64,000 nucleotides of DNA from Oceanobacter kriegii DSM 6294 (lineage in GTDB: Bacteria; Pseudomonadota; Gammaproteobacteria; Pseudomonadales; Oceanobacteraceae), in NCBI RefSeq assembly GCF_000422845.1, contig NZ_AUGV01000017.1:1-64000 (forward strand). The letters are read 5' to 3'. Below are positions 42,381-52,137 of the stretch, in pieces (positions within the stretch are counted from its first letter, which is position 1; each line of letters starts with the position of its first letter). The notes below the pieces were generated by a model. It had not been told where the DNA came from and did no database searches. It saw only the letters and a list, made by a program, of their open reading frames with translations. The position numbers and the translations under genes are program-made.

Positions 42381-44930
42381 ATGGAATACCTGTTTCTGAC
42401 TGCTGCGTTGGGTGTCATTGTTGGCGTCCTCCTCTCCGAGCTATTGGCCCAATGGCTATGGCTGCCGCTGTTGGGTGTGTTTACTGCGGTTTTGTTCGCA
42501 CTTTTTGTGGCTTTGCGACCTGGACGGACTGTTCATGCGCCGGGCTTTTTACATCACTGCTTAACTCGTTTCCTGAACCGTCCTTGGCTGATTCTTGCCG
42601 TGTTGCTGATTCTGGTTGTTTCTGTGGCTCGGGGACACCTGTGGCTACAGCAACAATTGCAGCATCGTCTGCCGCCTTCGCTGGATCGCATTCAATGCCA
42701 GGGTGTGTTCTGGATTGAATCGGTAGAGCCTCAGCTCAAAAGTACTTCTCCCTACCAAAATACCGATATTCACCTCGCTTCCGGTAACGGCTATACGCCC
42801 TTCATTCTTGCCCGGCAGAAAGCTCGCGTGGTGGTCGATCACTGGATTGATTGTCCGGAAGTCTCTGTTCGTAAGCTGGACCTGTCGTTGTATCGCTCGG
42901 CCTTTAGGATGCAGGCTGGTGATCACATCACGGCTACCGTCAGGCTTCGCGCGCCGTTTGCGATGCTGAATGGCTTGTTCTTCGACTATGAGGCCTGGGC
43001 GATTCAGAAAGGTCTGGATGCGCGGGGTTATGTCGTTGCCAGGGAGGGCGGGATTCGCTTGTCAGAGCAAATCATTAAGCCGTCGCTGTATCAGCAATGG
43101 GTTGGGCTGGTGGAAGCTGTTCGTTCTCAGGCTAAGACGGTTTTGATTGATCCGCTACCAGATAATGCCCAGCGCTGGGTAAAAGGTTTGGTGCTTGGTC
43201 AGCAAGAGGCCTTCGATAGCCAACACTGGCACCTGGCCAAGCAAACCGGAACCGTGCACTTGCTGGTGGTCAGCGGTCTGCATATGGGCATGGTTGTGCT
43301 GGCCGTTGCCGGGCTGGTTTCAATTCTGCTTCGAATAGTTGGGCTGTTTGTTCCTTTGACGGTCGGTTGGCGGCACTGGCTTCAAATTGTGCTGGTGGTC
43401 ATGCTGTCGGCGGCGTTTGTGTTGCTGGCTGGTGCAGGAATCGCCTTGATACGATCCTGGTTGATGGTGTTGGTCGGGTTGTTTGTATGGCAACGCGGAC
43501 TGCGAGTGCCGGTGCCTCTGGCGATCTCTGTGGCCGTGGCGGTGGTCCTGTGGGTCAATCCCATGATGTTCATGGCTGCAGGGTTCTGGTTGTCGTTTGG
43601 TGCGGTTGCTCTTTTGCTGATGTTGTTACGAGGACGGCGTTTAACGGTATTGGGTACTGCATTGGTGCCCCAATGGCTGGTGTTTGTGGGCCTGGTGCCG
43701 CTGTTACTGCTCGTTAATACCGGTCAGCCCAGTGTGTCGGTGGTTGCCAATCTGATTTGTATCCCCTTGATGACTCTGGTGATGTTGCCCGCGGCGCTGC
43801 TGACGGCCTTGCTTGCTGTACTGTCTAAAGTGCTGTGCGGAGCGCTTTTGGGCGGCGTTATTGGAAGCGCGCCAGGTGCGGAGAAAATCATAGGTTGGCT
43901 CGATGTTAGCTGGGGATTTCTGGATGGGCTTTGGTGGCAGCTGCTGCAATGGTTCGCCAGCTTGCAGTGGCCGGTGCTGTATCAACTGCCTTGGTCAGGT
44001 GTGCTCGGCTGGCTGTTATTGGTTGTGTTGGCTTCAAGGCTGGTGTCGCCGGTTTGGCTGGCTCTGATGCAAGTGGTGGCGCTGGCCGTGTTGGTGTTGG
44101 CGCCAAGGCAGAACCTCGTTGGGGTGTATTTTATGGATGTCGGCCAGGGGTTGGCGGTGATTGCCAGTGGCCGTGAAGGCTCGTTGGTTTACGATCTGGG
44201 TTACGGCAATCGCGATGGGTTTTCGATCGCTGAGCGTGTATTGATTCCACGTCTGGGCAGTCATCCGCACGCGGAGGTAAATACCTTGGTGCTCAGTCAC
44301 GCCGACAAAGATCACGCCGGCGGTCTGTCGGCCTGGCTGCAACGTTACCAGAATGATGTTCAGCGCGGACGGCAGCAGCTTGTGGGTGGTGAGCCCGCCA
44401 CTGAGTATTTGCCACTACTGCCACCCCGGCAGCATTCACTGGTGGAATCTCGCATGATGTCTTGTCATACGCAGGAGCCGACGCTGTGGCATTCGTTGGG
44501 TGGGTTGGACTATCGGTTCTTTCCGGTTGCTGAGCACAAGCGACAGAATGGCAATGACAGTTCGTGTGTCATGCAGCTAAGGTTTGGTGAGGTTCGTGTG
44601 CTGTTGCCGGGGGATATTTCAGCGTCGGTGGAGCTCCATCTGATGGATGTGTACGGCGATGAACTGGCGTCCGACGTGCTGGTGGCAGGCCATCACGGCA
44701 GTGGGTCCAGTTCGCACAAGAAGTTCATTGCGATGGTGAATCCGGTGCAGGTCATTGTCTCCGCGGGCTTTGGCAATCCCTACAAACATCCTCATCCAAA
44801 GGTTATCGAACGCTTGTCAGAGAGTGTTGTCTGTGTCAGCTGGAAAACGGGGCTGATTTCTCTAGCAGCCGACGGCAAATTGCACACCTTTTCATCAGTT
44901 TGGCAGCCGCCCTGGCGGCAGAGCCGATAA
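42381..44930 (+). CDS. comEC: DNA internalization competence protein ComEC/Rec2
   Basis: Forms the inner-membrane channel for single-stranded DNA during natural transformation. The 849-residue protein contains an N-terminal DUF4131 region with an OB-like fold, the central Competence domain with many helices (DNAQRWVKGLVLGQQ, HLLVVSGLHMGMV), and a C-terminal metallo-beta-lactamase domain with the metal motif LSHADKDHAGG and a later AGHHGSGSSS. GGAG lies 5 nt before ATG 42381; a GTG two codons upstream is possible. It suggests the organism can take up DNA, though no other competence genes are in the window. Confidence 0.94.
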   Translation: MEYLFLTAALGVIVGVLLSELLAQWLWLPLLGVFTAVLFALFVALRPGRTVHAPGFLHHCLTRFLNRPWLILAVLLILVVSVARGHLWLQQQLQHRLPPSLDRIQCQGVFWIESVEPQLKSTSPYQNTDIHLASGNGYTPFILARQKARVVVDHWIDCPEVSVRKLDLSLYRSAFRMQAGDHITATVRLRAPFAMLNGLFFDYEAWAIQKGLDARGYVVAREGGIRLSEQIIKPSLYQQWVGLVEAVRSQAKTVLIDPLPDNAQRWVKGLVLGQQEAFDSQHWHLAKQTGTVHLLVVSGLHMGMVVLAVAGLVSILLRIVGLFVPLTVGWRHWLQIVLVVMLSAAFVLLAGAGIALIRSWLMVLVGLFVWQRGLRVPVPLAISVAVAVVLWVNPMMFMAAGFWLSFGAVALLLMLLRGRRLTVLGTALVPQWLVFVGLVPLLLLVNTGQPSVSVVANLICIPLMTLVMLPAALLTALLAVLSKVLCGALLGGVIGSAPGAEKIIGWLDVSWGFLDGLWWQLLQWFASLQWPVLYQLPWSGVLGWLLLVVLASRLVSPVWLALMQVVALAVLVLAPRQNLVGVYFMDVGQGLAVIASGREGSLVYDLGYGNRDGFSIAERVLIPRLGSHPHAEVNTLVLSHADKDHAGGLSAWLQRYQNDVQRGRQQLVGGEPATEYLPLLPPRQHSLVESRMMSCHTQEPTLWHSLGGLDYRFFPVAEHKRQNGNDSSCVMQLRFGEVRVLLPGDISASVELHLMDVYGDELASDVLVAGHHGSGSSSHKKFIAMVNPVQVIVSAGFGNPYKHPHPKVIERLSESVVCVSWKTGLISLAADGKLHTFSSVWQPPWRQSR

Positions 44931-45029
44931 ACTGCCGGGCGCAGTTCTATTGAGCTTGCGCTCAGTCTTACTTGTTCGAATTGGCTTGTGCTAGAGTAGC
45001 GCGCAAATTGACTTACGGAGAGCGTTTCC

Positions 45030-45668
45030 ATGTTCGAGATCATCCAGAGTGGTGGTTGGATGATGGTGCCGATCATTATCTGTTCGGTACTGGCACTGGC
45101 AATCAGCGTTGAGCGTTTCTGGACCCTGCGTCCGTCCAAAATTGCACCGGCCGATCTGTTGGCTCAGGTGTGGGGCTGGATGAAGGGCAAACAGTTGAAT
45201 GCGGAACGCATTAAAGAGCTGCAGGACAGCAGTTCGCTTGGACGTGTTTTGGCGGCGGGTCTGGTGAATTCCCGTCACGGCCGCGACATCATGAAAGAAA
45301 GCATCGAGGAAGTGGCGTCTCAGGAAATCCACGAAATGGAACGCTACCTGAACGCATTGGGCACCATTGCTGCCATCGCGCCGCTGCTGGGCTTGTTGGG
45401 TACTGTGATCGGCATGATCAAGGTATTCAACGAAATCATGATTCAGGGTACGGGGAATGCTGGCTTGTTTGCTGGTGGTATTTCCGAGGCACTGGTGACC
45501 ACCGCTGCGGGTTTGATTATTGCGATTCCAGCGCTGGCGTGTCACCGCACTCTGCAACGTCGGGTTGATGAAATTGTCGTGTTTATGGAACAGGAAGCCC
45601 TCAAGCTGGTGGACGTTCTGCACGGTGATCGTGAAGTGGTTGATGGTAGCGCTGAGGTTAAAAAGTGA
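45030..45668 (+). CDS. exbB: ExbB/TolQ-family proton channel protein
   Basis: A proton-motive-force motor subunit, 212 residues. Three membrane helices are visible: one near the N-terminus (GGWMMVPIIICSVLALAISVERF) and the conserved pair LGTIAAIAPLLGLLGTVIGMIKVF and LVTTAAGLIIAIPALACHRTLQRRV. With ExbD it energises TonB or a similar transperiplasmic protein; no tonB gene follows, and this exbB-exbD-lpxK linkage is conserved in Pseudomonas. It overlaps exbD by 4 nt. Confidence 0.92.
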   Translation: MFEIIQSGGWMMVPIIICSVLALAISVERFWTLRPSKIAPADLLAQVWGWMKGKQLNAERIKELQDSSSLGRVLAAGLVNSRHGRDIMKESIEEVASQEIHEMERYLNALGTIAAIAPLLGLLGTVIGMIKVFNEIMIQGTGNAGLFAGGISEALVTTAAGLIIAIPALACHRTLQRRVDEIVVFMEQEALKLVDVLHGDREVVDGSAEVKK

Positions 45669-46087
45669 ACTTCAAACGCCAGCGGCGAGAGGAGGTCACG
45701 GTTAACCTCACGCCATTGATCGACATTGTTTTTTTGCTGCTGATCTTTTTCATGGTTTCTACCACCTTCAAGGAAGAAAGCCATCTGAACATCGATCTGC
45801 CGGAGGCCAGTGCTGAGCCTTCCAATGCGCCAGCAGAAGCTATCGAAATTGTGGTTTCGGCCGAGGGAACGTATCAGGTAAATGCCCAGTCGCTGGTGAA
45901 CCAGCAGCTGGATACCTTGCGTCGTGCGATTCACAAGACCCTGAATGGTCGTGAATCAGCCCCCGTCGTGATTACCGCTGATACCAAAGCACCGCACGGT
46001 GCCGTGGTAAAAGCCATGGATGCGGCAGGCCAGCTTGGGCTGGTTAACTTGAGCATCACCACACAGCAGGACCCGGATGAGCGCTAA
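45665..46087 (+). CDS. exbD: ExbD/TolR-family protein
   Basis: The partner of ExbB, 140 residues with one N-terminal membrane helix (VNLTPLIDIVFLLLIFFMVSTTF) containing the essential proton-carrying Asp (LIDIVFL) and a periplasmic domain. It starts with GTG, overlapping the exbB stop (GTGA) by 4 nt and the msbA start by 11 nt, so the three are translationally linked. Confidence 0.92.
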   Translation: MNFKRQRREEVTVNLTPLIDIVFLLLIFFMVSTTFKEESHLNIDLPEASAEPSNAPAEAIEIVVSAEGTYQVNAQSLVNQQLDTLRRAIHKTLNGRESAPVVITADTKAPHGAVVKAMDAAGQLGLVNLSITTQQDPDER

Positions 46088-47861
46088 AAAAGACCGCAAA
46101 CCTTCCCCGGACGCAAATACCCGCGAACTGTATGGCCGACTACTGAAGTATGTTTGGCCACACAAGGCGGCGTTTTTTGTGTCCATCATCGGCCTGGCGT
46201 TGTTTGCTTCGGCCCAGCCGGTATTGGCCCATTTGATGGGCATGGTTGACGATACGCTGAGTAATCCGACCGATGCCAAGGTTTATACCGTTATCTTTTT
46301 CCTGATGGGTACTTTCTTCTATCGAGGCATTGGTACCTTTCTTGGTAAGTACTTCATTGCGATTGTTGGACGTAACGTCGTGCACTCACTGCGCGTTGAT
46401 CTGTTCAATAAAATGAGCAGGCTGCCGAGCAGTTACTACGACTCTGAATCCAGTGGCCGCTTGATTTCCCGCGTCACGTTTGATGTCGACCAGGTCACGG
46501 GGGCGTCCACTCGCGCTCTGACTACTGTGGTGCAGGAAGGTCTGACAGTTATTTTCCTGATGGGCTATCTGATTTACCTGGATGCCACGCTAACGCTGGT
46601 ATTTTTGGTGTTGGTGCCGTTTATCGTTGCCGTGGTGGCCATGGCTAGCCGGTTCTTTCGTCGTTACAGCCGTCGGGTACAAAACTCGGTTGGCAATGTG
46701 ACTCAGGTTACCAACGATTCCATCAAGGGTTACCGCGACGTTCGCGCTTTTGGTGCGATCGACTACGAACAAAGCCGCTTCGAGAAGGCCAGTGCATACA
46801 ACAAGAAGCAGGCGCTGAAGTTCGATTTTACCAGTGCGGTGAGCGTGCCTCTGACGCAGCAAATTGTGTCGATTGGCCTGGGTGTGATGGTATTCATCAT
46901 GTTCCAGCGGGTGGTGTCTGGTTCGATGGGCAGTGCGGATTTCTTCCAGTTCATTACTGCAGCCTCCCTGATTGCCAAGCCGCTACGCTCCTTGAGTGAC
47001 GTCAATGCGGTTATTCAGCGTGGTATGGCGGCGGCTGAGTCCATTTTTAATGTGATGGACGCCAAGGAAGAAAACGACAACGGCACCAAGGAGCTTGGTC
47101 GCGTTGCCGGGCATGTGGAATTCCGTGATGTGTCGCTGGTGTATGGCAACTCCGATGTGCCGTCGGTGGATCGCGTCAGTGTCGATATTCAGCCGGGCAC
47201 TTCGGTGGCTCTGGTGGGCAAATCAGGCAGTGGCAAGACCAGTCTGGTGAGCATGCTGCCGCGCTTTTACGATGTGACGTCGGGTGAAATTCGTTTCGAC
47301 GGTGAAAACATCAATGAGCTGACGCTGGAAAACCTGCGCTCTCAAATTGCGCTGGTCAGTCAGCAGGTCACGCTGTTTGATGGCACGGTGAAAGAAAACA
47401 TTGCCTACGGCGCACTGCGCCATTGCTCTGATGAAGAAATTCGCGCAGCGGCCAAAGCGGCTCATGCCGATGAATTTATTGATCAGCTGGCCCACGGCTA
47501 CGACACCCAGTTGGGTGACAATGGTGTGTTGTTGTCTGGTGGTCAGCGTCAGCGCATTGCCATCGCTCGGGCGATCCTCAAAAACGCCCCGGTGCTGGTG
47601 CTGGATGAGGCAACGTCGGCGTTAGATACCGGTTCGGAGCGCTACATTCAGGCCGCGATGGAAGAGGTGATGAAAGGTCGAACCACCTTCGTGATTGCAC
47701 ACCGTCTGTCCACTATTGAAAGCGTTGATCGTATTCTGGTGATGGACAGTGGTCGTGTGGTAGAGGACGGCACGCACGATGAATTGCTGGCTCGCCAGGG
47801 TGTTTACTATCAATTGCACCAAATGCAGTTCAGTGCCGAAGCATCGGGTGATGCCGGATGA
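46077..47861 (+). CDS. msbA: Lipid A export ATP-binding/permease protein MsbA
   Basis: Flips core-lipid A across the inner membrane. The 594-residue half-transporter has six N-terminal membrane helices (about 20-320; the SGRLISRVTFDVDQV coupling region is typical) and an ABC ATPase with Walker A VGKSGSGKTS, signature VLLSGGQRQRIAIARAI, Walker B LVLDEATSALD and H-loop VIAHRLST. It directly precedes lpxK with a 4-nt overlap, as in E. coli, which supports MsbA over a general multidrug exporter. Confidence 0.95.
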   Translation: MSAKKDRKPSPDANTRELYGRLLKYVWPHKAAFFVSIIGLALFASAQPVLAHLMGMVDDTLSNPTDAKVYTVIFFLMGTFFYRGIGTFLGKYFIAIVGRNVVHSLRVDLFNKMSRLPSSYYDSESSGRLISRVTFDVDQVTGASTRALTTVVQEGLTVIFLMGYLIYLDATLTLVFLVLVPFIVAVVAMASRFFRRYSRRVQNSVGNVTQVTNDSIKGYRDVRAFGAIDYEQSRFEKASAYNKKQALKFDFTSAVSVPLTQQIVSIGLGVMVFIMFQRVVSGSMGSADFFQFITAASLIAKPLRSLSDVNAVIQRGMAAAESIFNVMDAKEENDNGTKELGRVAGHVEFRDVSLVYGNSDVPSVDRVSVDIQPGTSVALVGKSGSGKTSLVSMLPRFYDVTSGEIRFDGENINELTLENLRSQIALVSQQVTLFDGTVKENIAYGALRHCSDEEIRAAAKAAHADEFIDQLAHGYDTQLGDNGVLLSGGQRQRIAIARAILKNAPVLVLDEATSALDTGSERYIQAAMEEVMKGRTTFVIAHRLSTIESVDRILVMDSGRVVEDGTHDELLARQGVYYQLHQMQFSAEASGDAG

Positions 47862-48838
47862 GTTTGCTGGACCGTGTTAAATCATCGATAGAGCAGGGTT
47901 GGTACAAGTCTGCCTGGCATAACATCTGGCTGTTGCCGTTGCATTGGCTGTTCTGGGTGGTGGTGCTGGTTCGCCAGGTGGTTTATGCCTTGTTCCCACC
48001 TAAAGCGGTGAACGCACCTGTGATTGTGGTCGGTAATGTCAGCGTTGGCGGTACGGGTAAAACCCCGTTGATTACCTGGTTGGTCGAGCGCGCCCATGCC
48101 CAACGACTGACGGTGGGCATTGTCAGCCGGGGTTACGGCGGCAAGTCAGACAAATATCCACTATGGGTGGGGCAGGATACGCCTATCTCCCAGTGTGGCG
48201 ATGAACCCTGGTTGCTGCACAACCGGCTTGGCTGCCCTGTTGTGGTTGATCCGGTTCGTCGTCGGGCGGTTGAAGCATTGACCGGTAAGGTCGATATCAT
48301 TCTCAGTGATGATGGATTGCAGCATTACTCCATGCCTCGTGTTGCTGAGATAGTAGTGGTGGATGCCAAGCGTGGGCTGGGCAATGGCTGGTTGCTGCCG
48401 GTTGGCCCGCTGCGTGAGCCTGCTGCCCGTCTGCAAAACGTGGATTGCGTGATTCGTAACGGCGAAGATTTTGTGCTGGAGCCTCAGGGGCTGAAAAATG
48501 CCAAAACCCTGAGTGAGATGGAGCCTTCGGCGTTGCAAGGACAGAAAGTGCATGCGGTTGCCGGTATTGGCAATCCAGGCCGGTTTTTCCAAACCCTGCG
48601 TGATATGGGGATGGAGCCAATCGAACATGCGTTCGGGGATCATCACCCCTTTGTGGCTGATGACCTGAAATTTGAAGATGAACACCCAATTGTGATGACT
48701 GAAAAGGATTGGGTGAAATGTCGGGATCTGGTGGAGGATAATGCCTGGTTTGTGCCGGTTGATCCGGTGTTCAACAAGGCTACCCGCCGTAAACTCGACA
48801 AGCTACTGACTACCTGGGGAGAAAAAAGAAATGGATAA
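47858..48838 (+). CDS. lpxK: Tetraacyldisaccharide 4'-kinase
   Basis: Phosphorylates the 4' position of the lipid A precursor disaccharide to give lipid IVA at the inner membrane. The 326-residue protein has an N-terminal membrane anchor ([22 protein letters not shown]), the P-loop [13 protein letters not shown], the GIVSRGYGG motif, DDGLQHY and [20 protein letters not shown]. It overlaps msbA by 4 nt and the Trm112-like gene by 8 nt. Confidence 0.96.
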   Translation: MSLLDRVKSSIEQGWYKSAWHNIWLLPLHWLFWVVVLVRQVVYALFPPKAVNAPVIVVGNVSVGGTGKTPLITWLVERAHAQRLTVGIVSRGYGGKSDKYPLWVGQDTPISQCGDEPWLLHNRLGCPVVVDPVRRRAVEALTGKVDIILSDDGLQHYSMPRVAEIVVVDAKRGLGNGWLLPVGPLREPAARLQNVDCVIRNGEDFVLEPQGLKNAKTLSEMEPSALQGQKVHAVAGIGNPGRFFQTLRDMGMEPIEHAFGDHHPFVADDLKFEDEHPIVMTEKDWVKCRDLVEDNAWFVPVDPVFNKATRRKLDKLLTTWGEKRNG

Positions 48839-49046
48839 GCAATTGCTGGCCATGTTGGTGTGTCCTGTATGCAAGGGCAAACTGAAGTATGAAAAAGAAG
48901 CCCAGGAACTGATTTGTACCTTTGATGGCATCGCATTTCCTGTACGCGATGGTGTGCCTGTGATGCTGGAAGGGGAAGCGCGTCGTCTGTCTGCTGAAGA
49001 AAAGATCGAGCGTTCTGATAGCGCCAAAGCGGGTGTGGGCGAGTAA
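48831..49046 (+). CDS. Trm112 family protein (YcaR-like)
   Basis: A 71-residue protein with the Trm112 fold: a [16 protein letters not shown] start with C11 and C14, then [20 protein letters not shown]. In other systems Trm112 proteins activate methyltransferases; the bacterial role is not established. It overlaps lpxK by 8 nt and shares one base with the next start (TAATG). In relatives kdsB follows here, and it does not in this genome. Confidence 0.9.
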   Translation: MDKQLLAMLVCPVCKGKLKYEKEAQELICTFDGIAFPVRDGVPVMLEGEARRLSAEEKIERSDSAKAGVGE

Positions 49047-49546
49047 TGGATCGTCCTGTTCGGGTGCTGTTTGTTTGTCTGGGTAATATCTGTCGGTCGC
49101 CCACCGCTCATGGCGTGTTTCTCAAACGCGTTGCGGACGCCGGTCTGGCCGACCAGATTGAAGTCGATTCTTGCGGCACCGGTGGTTGGCACGTTGGTGA
49201 AAGGCCGGATCGTCGTGCCACGGCGGCAGCAGCGAGCAGGGGCTATCAGCTGGACTCCTTGCGGGCGCGCCAGCTGACTCTCGAAGACTTTGGTTTTTAC
49301 GACTACATACTGCCGATGGATCGCAGCAATATGGCTGATATTCATGGGCTAGCGTCCGGATTGTCGGAGTCGGATATCAAACAGGATCAGGTTGTGCGGC
49401 TGTTTCTGAGCTTTGCTGCTGATGAGTTTGATGAAGTTGAAGTGCCAGATCCATATTACGGTGGCGATCAGGGCTTTGAGCATGTGCTGGATTTGATTGA
49501 GTCTGCGGCAACCGGTTTGCTGGCAGATATTCAGGCGCGGATGTAA
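49046..49546 (+). CDS. Low-molecular-weight protein-tyrosine-phosphatase
   Basis: A 166-residue phosphatase with the P-loop VCLGNICRSP (nucleophile C11, R17, S18) and the general-acid loop EVPDPYYGG. In polysaccharide operons such enzymes dephosphorylate BY-kinases; here the linkage to lpxK-murB is conserved, but its substrate is unknown. It lies between the Trm112-like gene and murB (4-nt gap). Confidence 0.92.
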   Translation: MDRPVRVLFVCLGNICRSPTAHGVFLKRVADAGLADQIEVDSCGTGGWHVGERPDRRATAAAASRGYQLDSLRARQLTLEDFGFYDYILPMDRSNMADIHGLASGLSESDIKQDQVVRLFLSFAADEFDEVEVPDPYYGGDQGFEHVLDLIESAATGLLADIQARM

Positions 49547-49550
49547 CCCT

Positions 49551-50621
49551 GTGCAATCTACTTTTACGTCTTCATCGTTCGATGAATCAGGAATTCAGAG
49601 TCTTGGTTTTCAGAGAGACGTTTATCTGACGGCTCAATGCACGCTGAAACTTCCTTCTCGTGCGGCCTATTTCAGCCGCTTCCAATCAATACAGCAGTTA
49701 GCTGATTTGCACCGTTGGGCTGAGCGTCAATCGTTGTCATTCTTCGTATTGGGTGGCGGGAGCAATGTGCTGCCGGTGCCTTATATTGAGGGGCTGGTTG
49801 TCCAATCGGGAATGACCGCCATTACAGTGCTGGAGCAAGACGCTGATTCGGTGCTTGTTGTGGTGGATGCGGGGGTTGTCTGGCATGACTGGGTGTTGGC
49901 CAGTCTTGAATATGGTCATGGGCTCGAAAATCTGGCCTTGATTCCCGGCTCGGTGGGCGCAGCCCCGGTTCAGAACATTGGCGCGTATGGCGTTGAGGTG
50001 GCTGAGCTTATTGAATTTGTCGATGTTTATCAGCTTTCCACGGGCACTCAGCGGCGCATGACGGCGGCTGAATGCCAGTTTGGCTATCGGGATTCGGTCT
50101 TCAAGCAAGCTCTGCTGGGTGATGCGGTGATCTGCCGGGTGGCGTTTCGGTTAAAAAAGCAGTTTCAGCCGAACATTGAATATGCGCCGTTGAAAGCTCA
50201 ATTCACTGAGAAGCTGCCGACGCCAAGTGCCTTAATTGATGCCGTGGTGTCTATTCGGCAGTCGAAATTGCCCGATCCGGCGGTGATTGCCAATGTAGGG
50301 TCGTTTTTCAAGAATCCTGTGGTTGATCAAGAAGTTTATACCGTTATCTTAAATCGGTTTGAGTCTGTGCCGGGTTACCCCGTTGATGAGCCGGGCAAGA
50401 TCAAGATGGCAGCTGGCTGGTTGATTGAAAAAGCCGGTTGGAAAGGGCGTGTATCAGGTCATGTCGGCATGCACGACCAGCAGGCCTTGGTGTTGGTTGC
50501 CCAACAGGGTGCCACTTTGGATGAAGTGTTGGATGTCAGTGATCAGATCATCGCTGATGTGCAGACGATGTTCGGTGTGACGCTGGAGCGTGAGCCGCAA
50601 TTGTTTGGCTCGTCAAGCTAA
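49551..50621 (+). CDS. murB: UDP-N-acetylenolpyruvoylglucosamine reductase
   Basis: A flavoenzyme of murein precursor synthesis that reduces UDP-GlcNAc-enolpyruvate with NADPH to UDP-MurNAc. About 356 residues, type I (E. coli 342): FAD-binding FVLGGGSNVLP, PGSVGAAPVQNIGAYGVE, the YRDSVFK segment with the type I Tyr, the catalytic SFFKNPVV Ser, and the C-terminal EREPQLFG Glu. The GTG at 49551, 4 nt after the phosphatase stop, is the likeliest start, though its Shine-Dalgarno is poor. It is last in the operon. Confidence 0.95.
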   Translation: MQSTFTSSSFDESGIQSLGFQRDVYLTAQCTLKLPSRAAYFSRFQSIQQLADLHRWAERQSLSFFVLGGGSNVLPVPYIEGLVVQSGMTAITVLEQDADSVLVVVDAGVVWHDWVLASLEYGHGLENLALIPGSVGAAPVQNIGAYGVEVAELIEFVDVYQLSTGTQRRMTAAECQFGYRDSVFKQALLGDAVICRVAFRLKKQFQPNIEYAPLKAQFTEKLPTPSALIDAVVSIRQSKLPDPAVIANVGSFFKNPVVDQEVYTVILNRFESVPGYPVDEPGKIKMAAGWLIEKAGWKGRVSGHVGMHDQQALVLVAQQGATLDEVLDVSDQIIADVQTMFGVTLEREPQLFGSSS

Positions 50622-50637
50622 CGTTTGCCGCTGAATC

Positions 50638-50673
50638 AAAAAAGCCCCGATCGTTTTGCGACCGGGGCTTTTT
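50638..50673. terminator. Bidirectional terminator between murB and lpxH
   Basis: AAAAAAGCCCCG(A)TCG and CGACCGGGGCTTTTT pair around TTTTG, between convergent operons. Confidence 0.9.
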
Positions 50674-50718
50674 CTTTGCTGCTGTTCTGGCGCTGTTTCG
50701 GCGTATCCGAAGTGAGCG

Positions 50719-51450
50719 TTAGTGGCTCAGATCAAACTGGCTCAGTTGCAAACCATCAGACTCGGTCCAACGAATTTGCCAGCCCTGGCTTTCAGACCAG
50801 TCGCCCAATACCCAGCGCTGACGTTGCTGGCCGTCCAATTCCCATTCGTGAACCTTGGGGCGGTGGGTGTGGCCATGAATCATGATCCGGGTGTCGGATT
50901 GACTCAATGCATCGTCCACTGCGCTTTGGGTAACATCCATGATGTCATCGGCTTTCATCTGGCCGCTGGCCTTGCTTTGGTCACGGGCCTGTTTGGCAAA
51001 TTCAATTCGCTCGGGAATCGTTTTTGACAAAAAGTCCGCTTGCCAGGCCGGATTACGCAGCATCAGGCGTACTTTCTGGTACTCGACATCGTCAAGGCAG
51101 AGGTGGTCGCCGTGCAGCAATAGCACTTGCTGGTCGCCCAACTGAATGACTGTGTTTTCGTCAATCAGTGTGGCGCCTGTGCGCTGGCAGAAGGCATTAC
51201 CAATCAGAAAGTCGCGATTGCCATGCATGATGAACAGCTCGCAGCCACTGTCGGACAGGGCTTTCAGGCCCTGTTCGACGGCGTCGTTCAATGGAGTGGA
51301 TACATCATCGCCGATCCAGGCCTCAAAGAAATCGCCCAGAATGTACAGTCGCTCTGCATCGTTCAGGGATTTCAGATAGTTCAGAAAACCGGCTGTCATG
51401 GCCGGTTGCTGAAGATTCAGGTGCAGATCAGAAATGAAGTAAACAGCCAT
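50719..51450 (-). CDS. lpxH: UDP-2,3-diacylglucosamine diphosphatase
   Basis: Cleaves UDP-2,3-diacylglucosamine to lipid X and UMP in lipid A synthesis. The 243-residue metallophosphoesterase has FISDLHL (D8, H10), YILGDFFEAWIGDD, MHGNRDFLIG, LLHGDHLC and HGHTHRP metal-binding motifs. It follows ppiB by 2 nt on the same strand, the order also known in Pseudomonas. Confidence 0.96.
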   Translation of the reverse strand: MAVYFISDLHLNLQQPAMTAGFLNYLKSLNDAERLYILGDFFEAWIGDDVSTPLNDAVEQGLKALSDSGCELFIMHGNRDFLIGNAFCQRTGATLIDENTVIQLGDQQVLLLHGDHLCLDDVEYQKVRLMLRNPAWQADFLSKTIPERIEFAKQARDQSKASGQMKADDIMDVTQSAVDDALSQSDTRIMIHGHTHRPKVHEWELDGQQRQRWVLGDWSESQGWQIRWTESDGLQLSQFDLSH

Positions 51451-51452
51451 GA

Positions 51453-51947
51453 TTAAACGATTTCCGCTTTCTCGATGATCACGTCTTCGGCAGGAACGTC
51501 CTGGTGGCCCATTTTGGACGTGGTCTTAACGGCTTTGATGCGGTTAACCACATCCATGCCTTCAACCACTTCACCGAATACGCAGTAACCCCATCCTTGC
51601 ATGTTCTTGGCAGTGTGGTTCAGGAAGTCGTTGTCAGACACGTTGATGAAGAACTGGGAGCTGGCAGAGTGTGGGTCCATGGTGCGAGCCATGGCGATGG
51701 TACCCGCTTTGTTGGCCAGACCGTTGTCGGCTTCGTTTTCGATTGGTGCTTTGCCTTCCGGCTTTTCGCCCATGTCTGGAGTGAAACCGCCACCCTGGAT
51801 CATGAAGCCGTCGATAACGCGGTGAAAAATCAGGCCGTCATAAAAACCATCTTTGACGTAGCTTTCGAAGTTGGCGGCTGTGTTAGGCGCTTTCTCGTGG
51901 TTCAGTTCAATCTTGATGTCGCCGAAGTTGGTTTTTAACAGAATCAT
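51453..51947 (-). CDS. ppiB: Peptidyl-prolyl cis-trans isomerase B (cyclophilin)
   Basis: A 164-residue cytoplasmic cyclophilin with no signal peptide. Active-site segments are [30 protein letters not shown] and [14 protein letters not shown]. It is divergent from glnS and is the first gene of ppiB-lpxH. Confidence 0.96.
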   Translation of the reverse strand: MILLKTNFGDIKIELNHEKAPNTAANFESYVKDGFYDGLIFHRVIDGFMIQGGGFTPDMGEKPEGKAPIENEADNGLANKAGTIAMARTMDPHSASSQFFINVSDNDFLNHTAKNMQGWGYCVFGEVVEGMDVVNRIKAVKTTSKMGHQDVPAEDVIIEKAEIV

Positions 51948-52039
51948 ACTGGTTATATCCGGTGCAGGGCATTGGCCAAAACCAATGCGAGTTGTGGAAT
52001 TCGTTCAATAATCAGGTAACGCTATTACCTGCGGGCGGG

Positions 52040-52045
52040 TATAAT
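52040..52045 (+). promoter_or_regulatory. Candidate -10 element of glnS
   Basis: A perfect TATAAT in a G-rich context, about 93 bp before the glnS ATG. No good -35 lies 16-18 bp upstream, so only the -10 is proposed. Confidence 0.45.
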
Positions 52046-52137
52046 AGCGCCTTTTTTACGGGCTTACAGCGCCATTGGCTGCATCCAGTCATCCGTTCGT
52101 ATGTGAGCCTGTCCGGATACATGTTGTTAGGGTGTTT